From the NCBI RefSeq assembly GCF_900176255.2, contig NZ_FXEG02000003.1:1488001-1552000 (forward strand): DNA of 64,000 nucleotides, in the 5' to 3' direction. The translations under genes were made by a program, and so were the position numbers. Below are positions 57,926 through 64,000 of this stretch, one piece after another; positions within the stretch are counted from its first letter, which is position 1, and every line of letters begins with the position of its first letter. The notes beneath the pieces were generated by a model. It worked only from the letters and a program-made list of their open reading frames with translations, was not told the origin of the DNA and did not search any database. This stretch comes from Mycobacterium ahvazicum (GTDB taxonomy: Bacteria > Actinomycetota > Actinomycetes > Mycobacteriales > Mycobacteriaceae).

Positions 57926-59776
57926 ATGGGACGGCCCCATTTGTCGATTGACGCTGCTAAGCCACTAGCGGCTGACATTAATGATTACGTCCTCGCTGAC
58001 GGCTCCATCGTCCTGCCGGACGGTTTGACGCTCACGTCGTTCTTCGACCAAAACCGTGCGGCATTCGGCGACCGTCCGTCCTACCGGTTCATCGACTACG
58101 CCAAAGAGCAGGACGGCCGCGTCCTCGAACTGAGCTGGAACGAGCTGTGGACCCAGGTCCGCTCGATCGGCGCCCGTCTCCAGCAGGTTGCCAAGCCCGG
58201 CGATCGCGTCGCGATCCTGGCGCCCCAGGGTCTGGAGTATGTGGCCTCGTTCTTCGCCGCCGTCAATGCGGGCAACATCGCGGTTCCGCTGTTCGCTCCC
58301 ACCCTGGCCGGTCATACCGAGCGGTTGACCGCCGTGCTGGCCGACGCGCGCCCCGCCGTGGTGTTGACGACCAGCGCGGCGGCCGAGTCAGTGCGGGAGT
58401 CGTTGCGCGCGCATCCGGTGGCCGGGCGCCCGCGACTGATCGCGGTGGACGCGATCCCGGCGTCGCTGGCCTCGATGTTCGTCGAGCCGACGATCGGCAC
58501 CGACGACATCGCATACCTGCAGTACACCTCGGGGTCGACCCGCAGCCCGGCCGGCGTGGAGGTCACCCATCGCGCCGTCTGCACCAATGTGCTGCAGATG
58601 ATCCTGGCCGGCGACCTGCACCGAAACACTCACAGTGTCAGCTGGCTGCCGCTCTACCACGACATGGGACTGATCATGATCATGTTCCCGGCGTTGTGCG
58701 GTGGCGAATACCTGACGCTGCTGGATCCCATGGCCTTCGTGCGCCGGCCGTTCCGCTGGATCAAGGAACTGAGCGCGGAAGCCGCCAACGGCCCGACATT
58801 CGCCGCCGCACCGAATTTCGCATTCGAATTGGCCGCCGAGCGCGGGCTGCCCCCCGAAGGCGCCGACATCGACCTGCACAATGTGGTCGGCCTGCTCAAC
58901 GGCTCGGAGCCGGTGACCATTGCGGCCATCGAGAAATTCACCAAGGCCTTCGCGCCGTACGGACTGCCAGCGACGGCGGTCAAACCGTCCTACGGGATGG
59001 CGGAGGCGACGCTCGGAGTTGCCAGCACTCCCCCGCATTCCGGGTTCAAGGCGGTCTACCTGGACCGCGCCGAACTCGCCGCCGGGCGCGCGGTGATCGT
59101 CGAGCCGGACGCCGACGGTGCGGTTGCCTACGTGTCCTGCGGCCACCCGTTCCGCGATCTGTGGGCCGTGATCGCCAGCCCGGACGGTGGCGAGGTACCG
59201 GACTACGGAGTCGGGGAAATCTGGCTGCACGGCAACAACGTCGCCCGCGGCTACTTCGGGCGCGAGGAAGAGTCGCAGCGCACGTTCGGCAACAAGCTGC
59301 AGTCCCGCCTCGAGCACGGCAGCCATGCCGAGGGCGCGCCGGACAACTGCTACTGGCTGGCCACCGGCGATCTCGGCGTCTACATCGACGGTGAGATCTA
59401 CCTGACCGGCCGGATCAAAGACCTCATCATCATCGACGGTCGCAACCACTATCCGCACGACATCGAAACCACGGTCAGTCATTCGTCCCCGGCCATCCGG
59501 ACCGGCTACGTGGCGGCGTTCTCCGTACCGGCCGAGGCTTCCGACGGTGGCTCGGCCGAGCAACTTGTCATCGTCGCCGAACGCGCCGCGGGCGTCGGGC
59601 GCGCGGATCCCGAGGCGATCGCCGCGGCCGTGCGAGCGGCGGTCGCACGCGAGCATCAGGTTCGGGTAGCCGACCTGCGGCTCGTTGCCGCCGGCGCGAT
59701 TCCGCGCACCACCAGCGGCAAACTCGCGCGCAACGCGTGCCGGGCCGAGTATCTCGACGGCCGGTTCAACCGATAA
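57926..59776 (+). CDS. Fatty-acyl-AMP ligase (FAAL)
   Basis: A 616-residue FAAL, which makes acyl-adenylates for transfer to a carrier protein or polyketide synthase and usually cannot make CoA esters. The motif YTSGSTRSPAGVEVTHRA is at 200 onward, with SWLPLYHDMGLI, KPSYGMAEATL, GRIKDLIIIDGRNHYPHDIE and Lys599 in TTSGKLARN. No polyketide synthase or acyl carrier gene is adjacent. An alternative GTG at 57887 would add 13 residues. The promoter has a perfect CRP site and an 18-bp palindrome. The neighbour irtAB locus suggests checking MbtM, but this protein is too long and the context differs. Confidence 0.9.
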   Translation: MGRPHLSIDAAKPLAADINDYVLADGSIVLPDGLTLTSFFDQNRAAFGDRPSYRFIDYAKEQDGRVLELSWNELWTQVRSIGARLQQVAKPGDRVAILAPQGLEYVASFFAAVNAGNIAVPLFAPTLAGHTERLTAVLADARPAVVLTTSAAAESVRESLRAHPVAGRPRLIAVDAIPASLASMFVEPTIGTDDIAYLQYTSGSTRSPAGVEVTHRAVCTNVLQMILAGDLHRNTHSVSWLPLYHDMGLIMIMFPALCGGEYLTLLDPMAFVRRPFRWIKELSAEAANGPTFAAAPNFAFELAAERGLPPEGADIDLHNVVGLLNGSEPVTIAAIEKFTKAFAPYGLPATAVKPSYGMAEATLGVASTPPHSGFKAVYLDRAELAAGRAVIVEPDADGAVAYVSCGHPFRDLWAVIASPDGGEVPDYGVGEIWLHGNNVARGYFGREEESQRTFGNKLQSRLEHGSHAEGAPDNCYWLATGDLGVYIDGEIYLTGRIKDLIIIDGRNHYPHDIETTVSHSSPAIRTGYVAAFSVPAEASDGGSAEQLVIVAERAAGVGRADPEAIAAAVRAAVAREHQVRVADLRLVAAGAIPRTTSGKLARNACRAEYLDGRFNR

Positions 59777-59782
59777 CCGGGC

Positions 59783-60859
59783 TCAGCCGAACAGTTCCAG
59801 CGTCCCCAGATCGCGGACGGCCTGGCAGCCACGACTGAGCATCGCCAGCACCATGTCGTCACCACGTTCGGTCGAGGTTGCGAAGGCGAAGCCCAGGGCG
59901 GAAATCAGCAACGCCTGCGGCATCCCGAGTCGGTAATCACGCCAACATGTTTCGCGGTCGTAGCCGGTGACGCCGTAACCCAGCAGCGCTTGATGATAGT
60001 CGTCGACAAGGTCTTTCTCGACAATAGATCGAAGCTCCGGATTCAGGCTCGTCGCCGTGAAATACGCGAGATCGCGTGCCGGCAGACCCACACCGAGCGT
60101 TTGCCAGTCGACCACGCTCACCCGGGTGCGCTCCGGATCGAACAGCAGGTTGTCCAACCGGTAGTCACCGTGCAGCAACGCGAACCGCTCCCGCTCGGAT
60201 GACAGCCATGGTGTCACCAAACCCATTGTCGTGGTGAAGGTCTCGCGATCTTCGGCACTCATCCGGTCGCCCAGTTTTTCCAGGGTGATGTCGGCGCTCA
60301 TCTTCGCGACTTCGCCGAGACCCTTGGCCATGTCGTCATCCGGACGGGGAAATGCCAGCCCGGGCAGATCCAGCCAGTAGGCGTCGCACCAGCTGGGCCC
60401 GTGCAGGCCGGCCAGCGCCAGCACCGACAGCCGCGCCTCCTGCTCGCCGCAGCCGGCGATCTGATCGCCCTGCACCGCGGGTGCCTGGTCGGCCAGCAGC
60501 AGCGCGTATTCCATGGCGTCGTCGGTGATCTGGCAGTAGTAGCAACTCGGGGTAGGCACCCGCACGCGGTCGGCCACCGACGTGTAAAAGGCGCATTCGC
60601 TGCGGTAGCCGATGACGACGCGGTCGCGCACGGTGTCGTCCTGGGCGGGCAGCTTGATCACGAAGGTCTGCGGCAGCTCACCGGGATCGGCGGCGTACTC
60701 GGCCGTCACGCGATAGGTCGCCCCGGTCTGGCCGGTGCCGATGGCCACCACGTCGACTCCGGACACCTCGACCGGTGCGTGCCGTCCGCTCAGTGCGGCG
60801 GACAGCCATGCGGGTGTCACATCGCCGGGGTACCGCGGAATCGAGACCACAGCACTCAT
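59783..60859 (-). CDS. Aminoglycoside-phosphotransferase-like kinase (APH/EcKL fold)
   Basis: A 358-residue protein of the phosphotransferase family. The catalytic loop LLHGDYRLDNLL has Asp232 as the base, followed by the metal-binding VVDWQTLG. The N-terminal lobe has GTGQTGATYRV, and TFVIKLP carries the ATP lysine. Family members phosphorylate small alcohols or antibiotics, and the substrate here is unknown. It converges on the FAAL gene with only six bases between the stops. Confidence 0.85.
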   Translation of the reverse strand: MSAVVSIPRYPGDVTPAWLSAALSGRHAPVEVSGVDVVAIGTGQTGATYRVTAEYAADPGELPQTFVIKLPAQDDTVRDRVVIGYRSECAFYTSVADRVRVPTPSCYYCQITDDAMEYALLLADQAPAVQGDQIAGCGEQEARLSVLALAGLHGPSWCDAYWLDLPGLAFPRPDDDMAKGLGEVAKMSADITLEKLGDRMSAEDRETFTTTMGLVTPWLSSERERFALLHGDYRLDNLLFDPERTRVSVVDWQTLGVGLPARDLAYFTATSLNPELRSIVEKDLVDDYHQALLGYGVTGYDRETCWRDYRLGMPQALLISALGFAFATSTERGDDMVLAMLSRGCQAVRDLGTLELFG

Positions 60860-60951
60860 ACGCAACCACGCCTCCGGGATTCAACCAGCTGACCGACCGA
60901 TCAACTGTAAGGCATACCGCAAGTGCCACCCGCCGTGACCTGATCGGCGAC

Positions 60952-62691
60952 TTACTCAGCGACTATGTGCCAGTCGGCAGCCTCATGCTGCTGCCGCCAG
61001 AATTCGCTGAATCGGCCACCGGCAGCCAGCAATTCGTCGATCGACCCGTCCTCGGCGACACGCCCGTCGTCCACGAACAGCACGCGGTCGGCGTGGCGGA
61101 TGCTCGCCAGCCGATGGGCCACGATCACGCGGGTGCGCGCTTGCGGGTCGGCGGTGAGCGCGTCGACCACCGCGACCTCGTTCTCGGTGTCCAGGGCGCT
61201 GGTCGCCTCGTCGACCAGTAGCACGGGAGCGGGCTTCAGCAGCGCCCGCGCGATGCTGACCCGTTGCCGCTCGCCACCGGAGAGCGCCGAGCCGCCCTCG
61301 CCGACGACGGTGTCGGCGCCGTCTGGCAACCGGTCGATCAGCTCGTCGACCCGGGCCAGCGCGACGGCCCGGCCGAACTGCTCCCCGCCCGCGGTCGGAT
61401 TGCCGGCCAGGACGTTGTCGCGGATCGTCCCGTGGAACAGGTACGGGTGCTGGAACACGACACTGCTGAGGCCGCGGCGCGCGTCGGCGTTCAGCGTGGC
61501 GGCGTCGGCGCCGTCGATGACGACGCGGCCGCGGGTGGGTTGGTGCAACCCGGCGATCAGCGCCAGGATGGTGCTCTTTCCGGAGCCCGACGGCCCGACG
61601 ATTGCCGTCGTGGTTCCGGGGTCCAGTGCGAAGCTGACCCCGTCCAGCACCGGCGCGCGGGCGCCGTCGTAACCGAAGGCGACGTCGTCGAATTCGATGC
61701 GGGGGGCGGACATGGTGTCCGGCAGGTCGGCGGCGCCCGACGCCACGGCCGGTGCGGTGAGCACACTGCGGATGCGGTCCAGGGTGGCGCGGGTGCTCTC
61801 CAGCGCGGGTGCCAGCTCGCTGACGGTGGTGAACGGCTCCAGGTAGCGGGCGATCACGACGATCAAGGCAACCGCCTGCGCCGCGGTGAGCGTGCCGTCC
61901 ATGGTCAGCGCCGTGGTGGCGCCGGCCAGCGCGATCAGGGCCAGCTGGCTGGCGACGCTGAACAGCAGCTGGCCGGGGATTTGCATGCCGAGCAGGCGCA
62001 TCGTCGCGCGGTGTTGCTCGCCCAGCGCGGAACCCACCTGGCTGCGGGCCGGCTCGACCCGCCGCGCGGCACGCAGCGCCTGCTGGGTCCGCGCGAACTC
62101 GATGATCCGTTCGGTGAGTGCGGTATTGGCGTCCCCGGCCGCCACGTCGGCGCGCCGGGCCAACCGAAGCGAGGCCCACAGCGCGCCGAGCAGCAGCGGC
62201 ACACCGGCCAGCGCCGCCACACCGAGCTGCCACGAGATTCCCAACAGCGCCAGGCCGATGACCGCGGGCAGCAGAATCGACGTCGTCAGCGGCGTCAGCA
62301 GGTTGACCACCAAGCCGACCAGTTCCGGACCGGTTGCCGCGATCGCCTGGCGGGCCGTCGCGGTGTTGTCGGAGTTGAACCAGTCCAACCGCACCCTGGG
62401 CAGCCGATCGGCCACGTCATGCTGCGAATGGTCGAGCACCGCGAAACCCAAGTCGAAGCTGGTGCGAGCGGTCATGGTGTCGACGACCCATCCGGTCACG
62501 GTGACGACGGTCAGCCAGCCCAGCCACGCCAGCGCACGCTGCGGTGCGTCACTGAACAGTGCGCCCACCAGCGGGACAAGCAGGACCGCGCCGACAGCAC
62601 GCACGACGACGGAGATGAGCGCGAGGATCCCGTAGGCGGTCATCTTCGCGCGGCTGTGCGCCGGAACGAGGCTGATCCAGGTGCGCATCAT
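60952..62691 (-). CDS. irtB: IrtB, ABC transporter subunit for mycobactin-iron import
   Basis: A 579-residue half ABC transporter, the same length as M. tuberculosis IrtB as I recall it. The N-terminal membrane domain starts MMRTWISLVP, with ARQAIAATGPELVGLVVNL. The nucleotide domain has GPSGSGKST (Lys372), SALSGGERQRVSIAR and LLVDEATSALD. It forms a heterodimer with IrtA that imports iron-loaded mycobactins through the inner membrane. The ATG at 62691 overlaps the IrtA stop. Confidence 0.92.
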   Translation of the reverse strand: MMRTWISLVPAHSRAKMTAYGILALISVVVRAVGAVLLVPLVGALFSDAPQRALAWLGWLTVVTVTGWVVDTMTARTSFDLGFAVLDHSQHDVADRLPRVRLDWFNSDNTATARQAIAATGPELVGLVVNLLTPLTTSILLPAVIGLALLGISWQLGVAALAGVPLLLGALWASLRLARRADVAAGDANTALTERIIEFARTQQALRAARRVEPARSQVGSALGEQHRATMRLLGMQIPGQLLFSVASQLALIALAGATTALTMDGTLTAAQAVALIVVIARYLEPFTTVSELAPALESTRATLDRIRSVLTAPAVASGAADLPDTMSAPRIEFDDVAFGYDGARAPVLDGVSFALDPGTTTAIVGPSGSGKSTILALIAGLHQPTRGRVVIDGADAATLNADARRGLSSVVFQHPYLFHGTIRDNVLAGNPTAGGEQFGRAVALARVDELIDRLPDGADTVVGEGGSALSGGERQRVSIARALLKPAPVLLVDEATSALDTENEVAVVDALTADPQARTRVIVAHRLASIRHADRVLFVDDGRVAEDGSIDELLAAGGRFSEFWRQQHEAADWHIVAE

Positions 62692-64000
62692 CGCCCGCCC
62701 TCCTGCGCCGCGCCGGTCGCGGCCACCGCAGTGCCCTGACCGGTATCCCACAACCGCCGATACCGCCCGTCGGCGGCGAGCAACTCCTCGTGGGTACCGC
62801 GTTCGGCGACCTGCCCGTGATCGAGCACGACGATCTGGTCAGCCCGGGTGACGGTGTGCAGCCGGTGCGCGATCACCAACACGGTCCGATCGCGAGTCAG
62901 CCGGTTAAGCGCTTGCTGCACAAGGTATTCCGACTCTGGATCGGCGAACGCGGTGGCCTCGTCGAGGATCAGGACCGGAGTGTCGGCGAGAATCGCGCGG
63001 GCGATGGTGAGGCGCTGGCGCTCACCGCCGGAGAGTGCGGCATTCGCGCCCAGCATGGTGTCGTAGCCCTGCGGCAGTCGCAGTATCCGGTCGTGGATCT
63101 GCGCCTCGCGGGCGGCGGCCTGGATCTGTTCGCGGGTGGCATCCGGCACGGCCAGCGCGATGTTCTCCGCGACGGTGCCCTGCACAAGCTGGGTTTCCTG
63201 CAGCACGAAGCCGACCCGCGGGTAGAGCTCATCGGCGGTCAGTGACCGGATATCTTGTCCCCCAACACGTATCGCGCCGTGTTCGACATCGTGGAACCGC
63301 GCCAGCAGCGCCGCCAGCGTCGACTTGCCAGAGCCGGACGGTCCGACGAGCGCGGTCACCGTTCCCGGGCGCAGTTCCAGCGATACGTCCTTAATCACCG
63401 GAACCCCGGGGCGATAACTGAAGCCGACGCGGTCGAACACCACGGTGGCCACCGAGTCGCCGACCGTCGAGCCCGGATGCGCGGTCACCCCGAGATCTTG
63501 CTCGTCGAGCGCGATTTGCAGGCGCCGGGCGGCGAGCATTCCGGTGCGAATGCCGCCGAGCCCGTAGGCGATGCCGAGCAGCCGGACACCGAAGGTGGTG
63601 CCCAGCAACATAAACGGCAGCAGGTTCACCGGATCCATCCGGTGCGTGACGACCAGCAGGGTGCCGATGACCGAGATCAGCCACAGGAAGGTGGACGGGC
63701 GGGTAGCCAGGTCCATCGCGGTTTTCTTGCCGGCCAGCGGGCGCTGCCAGGCCACCAAAAATCCGACGTACTCGTCGAGCCGGCGCCGGAAACTCGACGC
63801 CGCCGCGCCACCGAAGACGCGGATCACCGGCTGACCCTCGAGGTAGGCACCGGCTTCCGACGTCATTCTTTCGGCCCAGCGCGCCGACTGCGCGATCTTC
63901 GGACCGGATTGGATCGACAACGCCGACGCCATCACGAGATAGACCAGCACCGGCCCGAACAAGACCAGCGCCACGCGCCAGTCGACGGTAAACAGATAGA
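62688..64000 (-). CDS. irtA: IrtA, ABC transporter subunit for mycobactin-iron import, 5' part outside window
   Basis: The C-terminal 430 or so residues of the partner of IrtB, open past the right end of the window. It has the end of the membrane domain and a complete nucleotide domain: GPSGSGKSTLAALLA, ALSGGERQRLTIAR and LILDEATAFAD. Full-length IrtA has about 860 residues, with an N-terminal siderophore-interacting flavin domain that reduces the iron; that part lies beyond the window. The stop overlaps the irtB ATG. Confidence 0.88.
   Translation of the reverse strand, partial: YLFTVDWRVALVLFGPVLVYLVMASALSIQSGPKIAQSARWAERMTSEAGAYLEGQPVIRVFGGAAASSFRRRLDEYVGFLVAWQRPLAGKKTAMDLATRPSTFLWLISVIGTLLVVTHRMDPVNLLPFMLLGTTFGVRLLGIAYGLGGIRTGMLAARRLQIALDEQDLGVTAHPGSTVGDSVATVVFDRVGFSYRPGVPVIKDVSLELRPGTVTALVGPSGSGKSTLAALLARFHDVEHGAIRVGGQDIRSLTADELYPRVGFVLQETQLVQGTVAENIALAVPDATREQIQAAAREAQIHDRILRLPQGYDTMLGANAALSGGERQRLTIARAILADTPVLILDEATAFADPESEYLVQQALNRLTRDRTVLVIAHRLHTVTRADQIVVLDHGQVAERGTHEELLAADGRYRRLWDTGQGTAVAATGAAQEGGR

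Noticed and set aside
57926..59776. MbtM (FadD33) of the mycobactin locus
   Set aside because: It is near irtAB, but this FAAL is about 616 residues, longer than MbtM as I recall it, and no mbtK, mbtL or mbtN-like genes accompany it.
1..64000. CRISPR arrays, tRNA/rRNA genes, insertion sequences, prophage genes
   Set aside because: I saw no regularly spaced repeats, no tRNA-like cloverleaf sequence, no transposase or integrase motif and no phage structural genes.

Overview
The window looks like the chromosome of a Mycobacterium, most likely a slow-growing environmental species. The evidence is uniformly high-GC DNA with GTG/TTG starts and 4-base ATGA/TTGA gene overlaps, an MmpS/MmpL pair, a close IrtA/IrtB pair (mycobactin iron import), a mycofactocin-type SDR, a fatty-acyl-AMP ligase, an F420-type luciferase-like oxidoreductase and a great redundancy of lipid CoA genes. 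I see no rRNA, tRNA, CRISPR array or insertion sequence.

Layout. (1) 1-16.7 kb: the tail of an acyl-CoA carboxylase beta subunit, then catabolic operons. A leftward operon carries a 21-codon leader ORF, a Baeyer-Villiger-like monooxygenase, a hydrolase, a SnoaL-like protein and an F420-type oxidoreductase. A divergent rightward operon carries a KshA-like Rieske oxygenase, an isochorismatase-fold protein, a thioesterase, an acyl-CoA ligase and an SDR. Then come an aldehyde dehydrogenase and a divergent P450 - CoA-transferase - thiolase-like - amidohydrolase operon. (2) 16.7-28.6 kb: an island of thiol, sulfur and redox genes: peroxiredoxin, Cys-rich microprotein, thioredoxin, AhpD-like protein, DUF302, Met-rich membrane protein, sulfide:quinone oxidoreductase-like flavoprotein, MmpS/MmpL, P-type ATPase and a CsoR/CstR-family repressor. 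(3) 28.6-48 kb: the catabolic genes resume with two acyl-CoA dehydrogenase subunits, two amidohydrolases, five crotonases, four acyl-CoA ligases, a DapA-fold aldolase, an SDR and a TetR regulator. (4) 48-57.7 kb: small proteins, a DJ-1/GlxA-type pair, and a second beta-oxidation operon with a GntR/FCD regulator. (5) 57.7-64 kb: a fatty-acyl-AMP ligase behind a perfect CRP-type site, a kinase-like protein, then irtB and the 3' part of irtA.

Two regulons can be read from repeated operators. First, a 19-bp element beginning TACTGTA and ending GTA occurs in five intergenic regions (5378, 11681, 35545, 38341, 41023). Each lies in front of catabolic operons and one lies in front of the TetR gene, so that TetR is the likely master repressor of nearly all the catabolic genes in regions 1 and 3. 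Second, a 16-bp element ATAC-N8-GTAT (18703, 19689, 25322, 28570) lies only inside the redox island, and one copy sits 39 bases upstream of the CsoR/CstR gene. That repressor has both conserved cysteines but lacks the copper-ligating histidine, which with the neighbouring genes suggests a persulfide/sulfide response. The island lies between the 3' ends of two converging catabolic operons, as expected for an insertion.

The catabolic set (ring hydroxylation, Baeyer-Villiger-type oxidation, CoA activation, heteromeric dehydrogenase, several hydratases, aldolase, amidohydrolase-fold enzymes, thiolase-like enzyme) suggests breakdown of a cyclic, possibly steroid-, terpenoid- or aromatic-like compound. 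The substrate cannot be read from the sequence.
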